Shown piece after piece: positions 1-8,530 of a stretch of DNA of 64,000 nucleotides. This DNA is from Paenibacillus tuaregi (GTDB taxonomy: Bacteria; Bacillota; Bacilli; Paenibacillales; Paenibacillaceae). Position numbers and translations under genes: made by a program. The stretch is from assembly GCF_900086655.1 (NCBI RefSeq), contig NZ_LT575476.1, positions 3,920,543-3,984,542 of the forward strand, given 5' to 3'. Positions within the stretch are counted from its first letter, which is position 1. Each line of letters starts with the position of its first letter. The notes under the pieces were generated by a model, which ran no database searches, was not told the DNA's origin, and worked only from the letters and a program-made list of their open reading frames with translations.

Positions 1-243
1 CGCTTCCAGCCAGGTCACGCCCTGGCTATGGCCTCCACTGCGGAACAAGCTGCAAGGACCCTGAATCTGGAGCCAGATTCTGCCGAGGCGGCAGCTTATC
101 TGCGGGGAGAGACTCTGCCGGTGCCGGGTACCCTGCGGGGCTGGGTCCTTGTGACGGTCTCCGGATATCCGCTCGGATTCGGCAAGGCCAGTAACGGGCA
201 GCTGAAGAATCATCTGCCCAAAGGTCTCCGGCTTAACCGTTAG
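1..243 (+). CDS. C-terminal fragment of a second RsmF-like RNA cytosine methyltransferase
   Basis: The reading frame is open from the left edge and ends at a TAA at 241-243, so the gene starts outside the window. The 80 visible residues match, in order, the last ~90 residues of the RsmF-like protein at 2082-3662: RFQPGH, a spacer, YLRGETL, a GWVLV strand, SGYPLGFGK, and LKNHLPKG close to the stop. In that family this part is the PUA-like RNA-binding tail that follows the methyltransferase domain. The two genes are on opposite strands and face each other across the HAD/RsuA genes, so this looks like a diverged paralogue and not a tandem duplicate. The catalytic domain cannot be seen, so activity is unknown. 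Confidence 0.75.
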   Translation, partial: RFQPGHALAMASTAEQAARTLNLEPDSAEAAAYLRGETLPVPGTLRGWVLVTVSGYPLGFGKASNGQLKNHLPKGLRLNR

Positions 244-261
244 GACCCCAGCGGCTCGCGA

Positions 262-435
262 TGGCATCTACAGGCATCCGCTGAGAACCGGGAGCGATGG
301 GCACGAACCAATTCAGCGGCCTAAAACCAAACCCCAACCCAACCGCCATGGGAGCGGGCGTTTGCCTAGGAGCCTTTCGAACACAAATCTAACCCCTAAA
401 CAAAATCAGGGGGCCGTCTTTCTGAGACGGCCCCC
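262..435 (-). repeat. Dispersed intergenic repeat family 1, copy 1
   Basis: Read on the minus strand, the hairpin at 409-435 is followed by TGATTTTGTTTAGG, TTCGAAAGGCTCC and CGCTCCCATGG, in the same order and at nearly the same spacing as downstream of the hairpin at 28152-28190. A weaker version lies at 17738-17815. The clearly shared part is about 90 bases; beyond that, similarity (for example CCCATCGCTCCCGGTTCT near 285-305) is patchy. Confidence 0.65.
409..435. terminator. Convergent intrinsic terminator
   Basis: A perfect 11-bp GC-rich stem (GGGGGCCGTCT at 409-419 with AGACGGCCCCC at 425-435) with a 5-base loop lies between the convergent genes ending at 243 and 449. A short TTT follows on the plus side and a T-rich stretch (TGATTTTG) on the minus side, so it may serve both. 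It is also the head of dispersed repeat family 1. Confidence 0.8.
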
Positions 436-448
436 TTTCGCGCATTAG

Positions 449-1246
449 CTACAAGCAGTATTTTTCCAGAGCAAGGCGCACGCCTTCCTCATTATTGGAT
501 GCTGTCACATCCTGCGCTGCCGCCTTAACCTCCAGCGGCGAGTTATCCATGGCAATACCTAATCCGGCAAAGGTCAGCATCGTGATATCGTTATAGAAAT
601 TGCCTATCGCCATCACCTGCTCCGCCGGAATTCCACGCTGAAGCGCCAGCTCCCTAAGAGCATTCCCCTTAGAGGACTCAGGATGCATCAAATCGATGAA
701 GTAGTCGCCGCTGCGCAGCATATTCAGCTCGTGTGTCCACAAATTCCAATCCGCTTCAACCTTATTCATCGCTTCCGTAAAGCCCGATGCGGTCATCTTC
801 ACGATCGGCTCGGTGAAGTCTACCCAAGCGGGCAGATTTAAAGGTTCAATCAAGAACTTATGATACATGTCCAGCACATCCGGGCCGACTTCATCCAGCT
901 TCTCGACATAAATACCATAGGTCGTATTGATATCAAAGTGTATGCCATTCTTGCGGCAGTACTCGATATACGGCTCCAGTGCGGCTGGATTAACCGCATA
1001 TTCATGTATAATTTTACGGGTCGCCACATCTACCGTAGCTGCCCCGTTATGAGTAATGACATATCCCTCAAGGCCCATGGATTCCATAAATGGAATGCAG
1101 CTCAGTGGAGCCCTTCCCGTACACAGCACAATTTCTGTTCCCTGAGCCGCAACCTTCTTAATCGTCTCTGCAGTTGCCGGGGTTAAAACATGATTATCGT
1201 CAAGCAGCGTGCCGTCCACATCCAAAGCAATCAGTTTGTATTTCAT
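449..1246 (-). CDS. Cof-type HAD-IIB phosphatase
   Basis: This is a 265-residue haloacid dehalogenase-superfamily hydrolase of the Cof/YidA type, expected to remove phosphate from sugar phosphates or similar small molecules in the cytoplasm. Motif I is DVDGTL with the nucleophile at D9 and acid/base D11. Motif II is the CTGR stretch near residue 45, motif III a lysine at about K193 (SSKGNA), and motif IV is GNFYND at 215-220, where most relatives have GDxxND; the second acidic residue is kept. The substrate-binding cap lies between motifs II and III. It is the last gene of the minus-strand run starting at pyrD. Substrate cannot be read from sequence. Confidence 0.9.
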   Translation of the reverse strand: MKYKLIALDVDGTLLDDNHVLTPATAETIKKVAAQGTEIVLCTGRAPLSCIPFMESMGLEGYVITHNGAATVDVATRKIIHEYAVNPAALEPYIEYCRKNGIHFDINTTYGIYVEKLDEVGPDVLDMYHKFLIEPLNLPAWVDFTEPIVKMTASGFTEAMNKVEADWNLWTHELNMLRSGDYFIDLMHPESSKGNALRELALQRGIPAEQVMAIGNFYNDITMLTFAGLGIAMDNSPLEVKAAAQDVTASNNEEGVRLALEKYCL

Positions 1247-1334
1247 AACTCCACCCTCTCTATGTATAAATAATTATATAAGATAAGCTGTCTCTTGAAA
1301 ATGAGCCCTTGTTCCTGCGGTTTTCTCTTTCTGT

Positions 1335-2075
1335 CTATCGCAGGGAAGCCAGTTCCTCCTCAGTCAGTTCCCGGAACGCCCCTTTGGGCAGGAACTCGTC
1401 CAGCTTCAGCGCCCCCATAGAGACCCGTTTCAGGTACAGTACTTTAGAGCCAACAGCCTCAAACATCCGCTTGACTTGGTGAAACTTACCTTCGGAGATA
1501 GTCAGGAGAATTCTGCTGACCGTCGCCTCTTCCGTCCCGACCCGTTCAAGCACCTCAAGCTTGGCTGGTAGGGTGATATATCCTTCTCCGATATCCACCC
1601 CCTGCTCAAACCGAACTGCCTCCGCATCACCAACTGCTCCCTGGACCTCGGCGTAATAGGTTTTGGGAACGTGCTTGCGTGGTGACAACAGATCATGAGC
1701 CAGCTGTCCGTCATTCGTAAGCAGCAGCAGACCCTCCGTATCCTTGTCGAGCCTCCCTACCGGGAAAGGGGAGAACACCCGGAACTGTGGCGGGAGTAGA
1801 TCAATAACTGTACGGTCCCGGTTATCTTCAGTGGCCGAGACGACCCCAGCAGGCTTATGAAGCATAATGTAAACAAACTCCCTGTAGAGCACCGGCTCGC
1901 CGTCCAGCTCAATCTTGTCATGATAGGGGTCGACCTGCAGCCCACTGTCTTTAATGACAAGGCCATTCACCAGGATTCTTCCCTGTTTAACCAGCTTCTT
2001 GCTGTCCGAACGGGTGGCCAGCCCAAGATGGCTGAGGATCTTGTCCACCCGCAGTGTTGTTCTGCCTTTACTCAT
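1335..2075 (-). CDS. rsuA: RsuA/RluB-family rRNA pseudouridine synthase
   Basis: The protein converts a uridine of ribosomal RNA to pseudouridine. Residues 7-50 form an S4 RNA-binding domain (VDKILSHLGLATRSDSKKLV), followed by the catalytic domain with GRLDKDTEGLLLLTNDG; D110 is the conserved catalytic aspartate of this family, and the downstream KFHQVKRMFE motif is also present. Length 246 is usual for RsuA-type enzymes. The start lies 6 bases after the stop of the upstream RsmF-like methyltransferase, so two rRNA-modification enzymes are translated from one message. Whether the target is 16S U516 (RsuA) or a 23S site (RluB type) is not certain; the short C-terminus favours RsuA. Confidence 0.85.
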   Translation of the reverse strand: MSKGRTTLRVDKILSHLGLATRSDSKKLVKQGRILVNGLVIKDSGLQVDPYHDKIELDGEPVLYREFVYIMLHKPAGVVSATEDNRDRTVIDLLPPQFRVFSPFPVGRLDKDTEGLLLLTNDGQLAHDLLSPRKHVPKTYYAEVQGAVGDAEAVRFEQGVDIGEGYITLPAKLEVLERVGTEEATVSRILLTISEGKFHQVKRMFEAVGSKVLYLKRVSMGALKLDEFLPKGAFRELTEEELASLR

Positions 2076-2081
2076 GTCGCT

Positions 2082-3662
2082 TTACGTCCACCTCCATCCA
2101 GCAGGATATTCATTCTTCAGCATACCGTCCTGCCATTTGCCCCATCCGGCTGAATAACCATCTATGCACACGAGCACATACCCTTTGGGCTTCGCGTCAC
2201 TTCGGCATTCAATCCGCTCAGCCGGAATCATCAGCGTTTCTCCCTTCAGATAACGCACAGCCTCCCCGTCCCTGGAGGACAGGGAGAGCACCCGCTTAGC
2301 CTCTTCGGGGCGAAGAGCCACGGCAAGCGGGTGACCCGGCGTAAATCTTCCATTCTTCACCGCACCCACATACCAGCCGGGACGTACCGTCTTCAGGCCA
2401 TTCAGCCGCTCCTTTGCGAACACAGAGAGGTATACATTGCCTCCGTAAAATATCGGCCCGCCTGTGGCTTCGAGATTCAAATTACCAGATAAGAACTCAC
2501 GCCAGCTGACAAGCGGGTCCTGCTCTTCAACCCCCTTTTTCGTGGAACGGGCATCTCCCTTGCCTTTAACGGGCTTGGCCTTCGCAAGCCGTTCTGCCTT
2601 AGGATTGCTCTTTCCTTGAGCCTGAACTGGCGGCGCTATACTTAGGCTCACTTGACCGCCGCTTTCAGTGCGGCTTCCACTCAGGGACCCAGCTGTACCT
2701 CCAGCGCCCTGGTGACGGAGTATAGCGACAAAATGACCCTCACCATGGATTTTGTGAGGCCATAGTCTTCCGCAATTCCGGGTTTGCCGTAAGGCCTCTT
2801 CACTCCAGGCCTCATGCTTGTCACCAGCACTTATAAGCTCCAGCCAATCCGGGCGTCCACCTGAAATTCCCCACTCTTCCGGAATAGGAATAACCCTGAA
2901 TTCCGGGTTCAAAGTCAGAAACGAAGCGATCATCCCCTCATTCTCCTCCGGGGCGAAGGTGCAGGTGGAGTATACAATAGTTCCGCCAGGAGCGAGCAGA
3001 TCTGCTGCGCTGGCCAGGATATCCCGCTGCATGCTTACACATTTCTCCACAGAATGCTTCTCCCACTGACGTGCCATGTCCGGCTCCTTCCGGAACATCC
3101 CCTCCCCCGAGCAGGGAGCATCAATCAAGATCCGGTCAAAAAAGTGCGGAAACGCCTCCGCTATATGCTCGGGCGATTCATTAAGCACGACTGCGTTGCG
3201 CACACCATATAACTCCACATTCTTGGCTAACGCCTTGGTCCGGTCCGCACTGATATCGTTCGTAACGAGAAGCCCTGTTCCCTTAAGCTTCCCGGCAATC
3301 TGCGTCGACTTTCCTCCCGGTGCCGCGCACAGATCAAGCACCCGGTCTCCAGGCTGAACGTCCAGCGCCTCTACCGGCGCCATCGCACTCGGCTCCTGAA
3401 TATAATAGAGCCCAGCATGATAATACGGGTGCTTCCCCGGCTTCAGTCCCTCTTCCGTATAATACCCCGTTCCGCACCAAGGGATGGGTTTCACCGGGAA
3501 AGGAACCACACTCTCGAATTCATCTTGTGCAATTTTGAGCGGATTGACCCGCACCCCGGCATAATGAGGTTTCTCATAAGAAGCAAGGAATGCCGGGTAC
3601 TCCTCTCCAAGCATTCTCTTCATACGTTCCAAGAACGCCGTAGGCAAATATACGGTCATCAT
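2082..3662 (-). CDS. RsmF-like (NOL1/NOP2/Sun) RNA 5-methylcytosine methyltransferase
   Basis: This is an S-adenosylmethionine-dependent RNA cytosine-C5 methyltransferase, probably acting on 16S rRNA. After an N-terminal RNA-binding part it shows the SAM loop VLDLCAAPGGKST near residues 108-120, then the two family cysteines in DAPCSGEG (about C184) and YSTCTF (about C234). A basic linker around residues 330-390 and the RsmF-type PUA-like tail ending GWGKWQDGMLKNEYPAG follow. I place the start at the ATG at 3662 because GAGGGG lies 5 bases upstream; an in-frame ATG 21 bases further out has no such site. The tail is paralogous to the partial gene at 1-243. Confidence 0.88.
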   Translation of the reverse strand: MMTVYLPTAFLERMKRMLGEEYPAFLASYEKPHYAGVRVNPLKIAQDEFESVVPFPVKPIPWCGTGYYTEEGLKPGKHPYYHAGLYYIQEPSAMAPVEALDVQPGDRVLDLCAAPGGKSTQIAGKLKGTGLLVTNDISADRTKALAKNVELYGVRNAVVLNESPEHIAEAFPHFFDRILIDAPCSGEGMFRKEPDMARQWEKHSVEKCVSMQRDILASAADLLAPGGTIVYSTCTFAPEENEGMIASFLTLNPEFRVIPIPEEWGISGGRPDWLELISAGDKHEAWSEEALRQTRNCGRLWPHKIHGEGHFVAILRHQGAGGTAGSLSGSRTESGGQVSLSIAPPVQAQGKSNPKAERLAKAKPVKGKGDARSTKKGVEEQDPLVSWREFLSGNLNLEATGGPIFYGGNVYLSVFAKERLNGLKTVRPGWYVGAVKNGRFTPGHPLAVALRPEEAKRVLSLSSRDGEAVRYLKGETLMIPAERIECRSDAKPKGYVLVCIDGYSAGWGKWQDGMLKNEYPAGWRWT

Positions 3663-3724
3663 AACATCCCCTCTAACCTGCAAGCGGCCCGCCGCCTAAG
3701 AGATCAGGCAGCGGGCCGGCGCAT

Positions 3725-4192
3725 CTATTTATCAAGCATCTTCTTCTCCCGAAGCGCGTGCTTCTCGCCCCGCTGAGGATGGATCTGAATCGGCTCGTTC
3801 GGACGTATTTCCGAAGAGGCCGTCTCAACTGCGCGAAGAAGCTCATCATCTATGATTTCAATGGTCAGATCGGCATATGCCGGCGGCACCGGACCAGCAA
3901 GCTTTTCAGACAACTGCTGGATCTCTCTCCTCAGCCGGCCCAAGTTGATCCCCAAACATTCATCTCCGTATGCTTCAAGCTTATCCACAGCCGAGACCAG
4001 CATTTTGCTGCTGCCTTTGAAATTCCCCCTGCGGAAATGAAACATTCCGACAGCCACCTGAAGCAATCCTTTATAAAGAGGTTCCCGTCCCTGGGCAAGC
4101 CACAGTTCTTCCAGCACCTCATGGCATTCAAAATAATCACGGTCCCGGTTGAAATAGATCAGATACGCCAAGTACAGCGGATCATACTTCAT
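3725..4192 (-). CDS. DUF309 domain protein
   Basis: This is a small helical protein of the DUF309 family, whose function is not established. The family signature is visible near the N-terminus as FNRDRDYFECHEVLEELW, followed by LYKGLLQVAVGMFHFRRGN. The conserved H, E and W residues could form a binding site, but that is inference. The start at 4192 follows AGGGGAGGG and lies inside the last codons of relQ, so the two genes overlap by 11 bases and are translationally coupled. A charged C-terminal tail (EKHALREKKMLDK) extends beyond the domain. Confidence 0.85.
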   Translation of the reverse strand: MKYDPLYLAYLIYFNRDRDYFECHEVLEELWLAQGREPLYKGLLQVAVGMFHFRRGNFKGSSKMLVSAVDKLEAYGDECLGINLGRLRREIQQLSEKLAGPVPPAYADLTIEIIDDELLRAVETASSEIRPNEPIQIHPQRGEKHALREKKMLDK

Positions 4193-4994
4193 CCGTTCCC
4201 TCCCCTTTGCGGGCCGCCTTAAGCAGCGCCTTAACGTCCTCCACAAGCTCCTTCATTCCCGTCAGGTTCTTCGCTTCCCACAGCTCGTTGAAACGCCGCT
4301 GTGCTTGAATGGCCTCGCTGATCAAATGATAGAAATACAGCTGGTGAATGGTTTTCAGCGCTTCAGCCACCAGGCTGGAGTCATCCTCGAAGGACTTCTG
4401 GGCATCCAGAATTTCCTGACGGATGCTGGACATCTCATTATCGAGCACAAAAGCGGCTTCCGCAGCTTTCTTCAACCTTTCGCGCATTTCCCCGGGCAGG
4501 CTCTCCCGGTATTTATAATTAAGCGAATGTTCGATGGTCGCCCAAAAATTCATCGCAAGTGTCCGGATCTGAATCTCGGCCAGTACAATCTTCTGTTCGA
4601 GTGCTGTCTGCACCGGATATTCAACAATCATATGGAAGCTGCGGTACCCGCTGTCCTTATAATTTGTAATATAGTCTTTCTCATACAGAACCTTCAGATC
4701 TTTCCGGTTACGAATATATTCAGCCACCCGCCGGATATCCTCCGCGAATTGGCACATAATCCGGATTCCCGCGATGTCCTCAATCCCCGTCTCCAGATTG
4801 TCCATAGAGACATTCAGACGTTTCGCTTTGTCCAGAATGCTGGAAATTTTCTTAACCCGTCCGGTCACGAACTCGATCGGCGCGTACTCTTCGCGTTTCT
4901 TGAGCTCTGAGCGCATCGTCTTGAACTTAACCTTCAACTCCTCAACTGCCTGTTCATACGGAAGCAAAAATGTTCCCCAATCTCTGCCATCCAT
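4182..4994 (-). CDS. relQ: RelQ-type small alarmone (p)ppGpp synthetase
   Basis: The protein makes the stringent-response alarmones (p)ppGpp from ATP and GDP/GTP. It has the synthetase domain without the hydrolase, TGS or ACT domains of long RSH enzymes. Recognisable stretches are LPYEQAVEELKVKFK at the start, IEFVTGRVKKISSILDKA, IEDIAGIRIMCQF, YRSFHMIVEYP and the diagnostic EIQIRTLAMNFWATIEHSL. These follow Bacillus subtilis YjbM/RelQ closely. At 270 residues it is roughly 60 longer than YjbM, through a helical C-terminal extension from about residue 205 that is not part of the catalytic fold. It overlaps the DUF309 gene and follows pyrD after 31 bases. Confidence 0.92.
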   Translation of the reverse strand: MDGRDWGTFLLPYEQAVEELKVKFKTMRSELKKREEYAPIEFVTGRVKKISSILDKAKRLNVSMDNLETGIEDIAGIRIMCQFAEDIRRVAEYIRNRKDLKVLYEKDYITNYKDSGYRSFHMIVEYPVQTALEQKIVLAEIQIRTLAMNFWATIEHSLNYKYRESLPGEMRERLKKAAEAAFVLDNEMSSIRQEILDAQKSFEDDSSLVAEALKTIHQLYFYHLISEAIQAQRRFNELWEAKNLTGMKELVEDVKALLKAARKGEGTDEV

Positions 4995-5025
4995 TCTGTT
5001 GCCTCCTCTCTATATTTCCGGCATA

Positions 5026-6120
5026 TCAGCGGTGGTCCGCGCCCACCGCTTCGGATATATGAGTGAACCCGTCACGGGCAAGCAGCTCCCGCAACCCGCG
5101 GTGTATCCGGCGGTTAATTTCTGGCCCCTCATAAATAAGTGCAGTATAAATCTCCACCAGACTGGCGCCAGCACGAATTTTCTCATAAGCGTCCTTGCTG
5201 TCAAAGATGCCGCCCGATCCGATGATAGGCAGCTTGCCTTCTGTCTGACGGTATATTCTTGAAATGATCTCCGTTGAACGCTCCTTCAGTGGACGCCCGC
5301 TAAGGCCTCCTGTCTCCTTGGCATTGGAGTGGGTCAGCCCCTCTCGGGAAATGGTGGTATTGGTCGCAATAATCCCAGATACTCCGCTGTCCTTAATCGT
5401 ATTAACCATATACTCCAGTTCTTCGTTACTTACATCTGGAGCAATTTTTACAAGAACCGCCTTATTCAAGCCGGATTTCTGATTATGCTCGTTCATCTCC
5501 CGCATCACCACCGCAAGCAGATCAGCCAGTTCATTTCCATGCTGAAGTGCCCGGAGATCCGGCGTATTCGGCGAGCTGATATTCACAACAAAAAAGTCCG
5601 CATGCGGATACAGCACCGATATGCACTTGGCGTAGTCCTTATGCGCCTCTTCATTCGGCGTCACCTTATTCTTACCAATATTTATAGCAATAGGAATCCT
5701 TCTTGTGGGCAGAGCGGACAACGATTCCGCCATGCTCTCGGCTCCCTTGTTATTAAATCCCATCCGGTTGACCAGCGCTTCGTCCGGCGGCAGGCGGAAC
5801 AACCTTGGCTGTTCGTTCCCTGGCTGCCCCAGCGGGGTCACCGTGCCCACTTCCATAAATCCGAAGCCTATGGCTGAGAAACCTTCAGCCGCCTCAGCAT
5901 TTTTGTCCAGACCTGCGGCAAGCCCCACCGGTGTCGGAAAGTGGATACCAAACAAATCAACGGCCAGATCCGGGGTTTCGGACACGCCGTACAATTTGTT
6001 AAGGAGCGTTACTCCTCCCGGCATCCTGGACGTTTTATGTAATCCGCTAATAACAAGATGATGCGCCTTCTCCGGATCAATCCGGAAGAACACCGGTTTG
6101 CCTACGTTACGATATAGCAA
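5026..6120 (-). CDS. pyrD: Dihydroorotate dehydrogenase (quinone), class 2
   Basis: PyrD oxidises dihydroorotate to orotate in pyrimidine synthesis and passes electrons to the quinone pool. The 364-residue length, N-terminal helical extension (about residues 1-50) for membrane contact, and NISSPNTPDLR with the serine base (S182/S183) identify the class 2 enzyme; class 1 enzymes use cysteine here. Other FMN-barrel motifs are VGLAAGLDKN, GFGFMEVGTVTP, RMGFNNKG and PIIGSGGIFD. It is separate from the usual pyr operon and heads the relQ-DUF309-rsmF-rsuA run, so pyrimidine and alarmone metabolism share a message here. A TATAAT-like box lies on the minus strand around 6152-6157. Confidence 0.95.
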   Translation of the reverse strand: MLYRNVGKPVFFRIDPEKAHHLVISGLHKTSRMPGGVTLLNKLYGVSETPDLAVDLFGIHFPTPVGLAAGLDKNAEAAEGFSAIGFGFMEVGTVTPLGQPGNEQPRLFRLPPDEALVNRMGFNNKGAESMAESLSALPTRRIPIAINIGKNKVTPNEEAHKDYAKCISVLYPHADFFVVNISSPNTPDLRALQHGNELADLLAVVMREMNEHNQKSGLNKAVLVKIAPDVSNEELEYMVNTIKDSGVSGIIATNTTISREGLTHSNAKETGGLSGRPLKERSTEIISRIYRQTEGKLPIIGSGGIFDSKDAYEKIRAGASLVEIYTALIYEGPEINRRIHRGLRELLARDGFTHISEAVGADHR

Positions 6121-6340
6121 TGTTAACTCACTCCGTTCCTCTCTCGCTGGACATTATAGCCCCATAACTCAGTTTATCGTTTTCTCCCCCAAAAGAAAAG
6201 TCTTGTACCTGACGGGGACAAGCCTAATCAAACGTATAGCCAACCTTTTTGAAAGCCGTTACAATATAGCTGAATGGGCTGTTCCTCATAAGAAACAACC
6301 CATTTGATGCAAAGATAGTTATGAGAGGGGAATAAGCGCG

Positions 6341-6478
6341 ATGTCAACCAAACGCAAACCGCCAACACTTCAGCAGAAGAAGGAAGAAGTCAACAAAAAA
6401 GCGTTGATCTGGATTGGCTCATCCCTGGTGGTTGTTGTGATCGTATTCACGATCCTGCTGCTGTGGAGCCGAAGCTAG
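6341..6478 (+). CDS. 45-residue single-pass membrane protein
   Basis: A short open frame starts at ATG 6341 behind GAGAGGGG and runs to TAG at 6476-6478. The protein has a lysine-rich first 21 residues (KRKPPTLQQKKEEVNKK), then one strongly hydrophobic segment (about residues 22-42, ALIWIGSSLVVVVIVFTILL), and ends LLLWSRS. That layout predicts a cytoplasmic N-terminus and one membrane helix. It overlaps the convergent L,D-transpeptidase gene by 4 bases, leaving no terminator between them. I do not recognise a family. The ribosome binding site, codon use and charge/hydrophobic pattern make it likely real. Confidence 0.65.
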   Translation: MSTKRKPPTLQQKKEEVNKKALIWIGSSLVVVVIVFTILLLWSRS

Positions 6479-7914
6479 AAGAGCCAGTGATATGTCCTGT
6501 GGGGATTGGTCTGATCGGGTCTGTCTTGCAAAACAAACCGTATCTCCGAGTCCGCTGATAGATCAGGTACAATCCCCTTCCCGACCGTAACCTTCGTCCC
6601 CTTCGGGGCCAGGTCAAACAGCTCCTCCACATCCTCCTTGCTCATCCGGATGCATCCGAGCGACTCATCCTTGCCTATGCTGTCCGGCTCGTTCGTCCCG
6701 TGTATCGCATAGTTCGTATCTGACAGCTGCATTCCTCTGCTGCCAAATTCCCCATTTGACCTCCCATTCGGATTCACAATCTTCTCCGTTATCGCATAAC
6801 TACCTTCAGGCGTGCGGTCCGCACCAAGCCCTACCTTGTAGCTGCGTAGAATTACATTCCCGCTAACCAAGGCCAGACGGTGGCTGGTCTTGTCGACCAA
6901 AATCTCCAAAGGTTCATTAAAAAATGGTTTGCTGCCAGCATGCGCATTGCTGCGAATCTCCCCATCAGTCCCAGCAGCGCTCTTCGTCGAGCTGCCCTTC
7001 GAGCTCCCATTTGCTCCTGTTCCAGACGGATCAAGGTTCGCCTGAACAGCCCGTTCGAAGGCCGCTTCCAGCTCGGGACTGCTTCCGGCAATCCAGTTGT
7101 CCGGGTAAGGCTTGACCAGCTCTCCCAGCTTTGCGGGCTTCCTGCCGTTCTTCTGCCTGAAATGCTCTACCGCGGAAGCCACAACCGCGTTTGCTTCCTG
7201 CTCCTTCGTCCACTGGTTGGCCTTCTTTCGAAGCGGGCCCTCATCCGGCGGCTTGCACTCACAGCTCTTCGCATCATAAGACTGCACGGCTGCTCTGCCG
7301 CTGGCCGGGTCTCTCTCCACCGTGAACATCACCGGCATGTCACGCTTCCACAGCAGCCACTTGCCGTGCTGCCGCATCCCAAGGACGGCTGTTAGTTGCG
7401 CCTGTGGTCCCTTGTCCATGATCAGTTCCCCAAGGGCTTTATTTCCCGCCCCGCCGCCATAAGCCTTAGCCGTAAATGCCAACGAAGCCGCGCGGGGTCC
7501 CTGGACAGGTGCTGCTGGCGGATTGTCCGCTTCCTGAACAGGCAACGTCAGATAATCCTCTTCGATCGAAGATGTATCCCCAGCCATCATGGAATTCTCA
7601 GCGATACTTGGATCATTAATTGAAGGAATAAACATCAGGAGCAGAATCATCAGGGCTAACAGCAGCTTACGCTTTCGGCGGCTTCTTCGTTCCTTCTGCG
7701 CCGAGGCTTCCAGCAGCTTCGCTTCATATTCCTTCCATACTTCGGCGGGAACCTTGCTGCTCTCAAATGCTTCATAAATATGGCCCGCTTTATTGAAGCA
7801 GTAATTTGCCTTCCCGACCTGACCGCTTCGCTCATATTCTTTACCCAGCAGATACCAAGCCATCTTATTGCCGGGATGCATCTCGACGTATTTCTTCAGA
7901 TATGAAGGGTTCAT
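6475..7914 (-). CDS. Membrane-anchored L,D-transpeptidase (YkuD domain)
   Basis: The enzyme belongs to the YkuD family, which cross-links or modifies peptidoglycan stem peptides outside the membrane. Residues 1-70 are helical and TPR-like (AWYLLGKEYERSGQVGKANYCF), a basic run RRSRRKRK precedes a single membrane helix at about 84-99, and the YkuD domain occupies about 320-460. The catalytic signature is HGTNEPDSIGKDESLGCIRM with H405 and nucleophile C421; the SLGC form replaces the more common SHGC/SKGC. The long middle region (about 150-320) is low in recognisable motifs. This is a type II membrane protein with a cytoplasmic TPR-like head, so the head may sense or recruit a partner inside the cell. 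Confidence 0.88.
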   Translation of the reverse strand: MNPSYLKKYVEMHPGNKMAWYLLGKEYERSGQVGKANYCFNKAGHIYEAFESSKVPAEVWKEYEAKLLEASAQKERRSRRKRKLLLALMILLLMFIPSINDPSIAENSMMAGDTSSIEEDYLTLPVQEADNPPAAPVQGPRAASLAFTAKAYGGGAGNKALGELIMDKGPQAQLTAVLGMRQHGKWLLWKRDMPVMFTVERDPASGRAAVQSYDAKSCECKPPDEGPLRKKANQWTKEQEANAVVASAVEHFRQKNGRKPAKLGELVKPYPDNWIAGSSPELEAAFERAVQANLDPSGTGANGSSKGSSTKSAAGTDGEIRSNAHAGSKPFFNEPLEILVDKTSHRLALVSGNVILRSYKVGLGADRTPEGSYAITEKIVNPNGRSNGEFGSRGMQLSDTNYAIHGTNEPDSIGKDESLGCIRMSKEDVEELFDLAPKGTKVTVGKGIVPDLSADSEIRFVLQDRPDQTNPHRTYHWLF

Positions 7915-8090
7915 CGAAACCTCCTGGTATATGGTTTTTTTATGTATCGAATCTTACTTATTTCTTATCAGCCAATGCCACCAGCCCTTATTTATATATC
8001 GGCAGACGGGTTTAAGTCTATAGATCAAGGGAGTTCTAAGCGGCAAGTCACGACTTTATACCCAGGGGTATAATATAGGAAATTAAACCC

Positions 8091-8135
8091 AAAAAAAGAC
8101 ATCCCCCATCCTTTAAATCAGGATGAAAGATGTCT
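8091..8135 (-). terminator. Intrinsic terminator of the ferredoxin gene
   Basis: On the minus strand AGACATC (8129-8135) pairs with GATGTCT (8097-8103), with an inner ATCCT/AGGAT stem, followed by seven T residues. It lies 31 bases beyond the ferredoxin stop. Confidence 0.85.
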
Positions 8136-8165
8136 CATGGTGAATATCAACAGAGGGCTGTAATC

Positions 8166-8510
<345 letters not shown>

Positions 8511-8530
8511 TTAACTGATAATTATTATCA

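Noticed and set aside
6187..6300. Promoter candidates TTGAAA/TACAAT upstream of the microprotein
   Set aside because: The spacing is only about 7 bases, so they cannot form one promoter.
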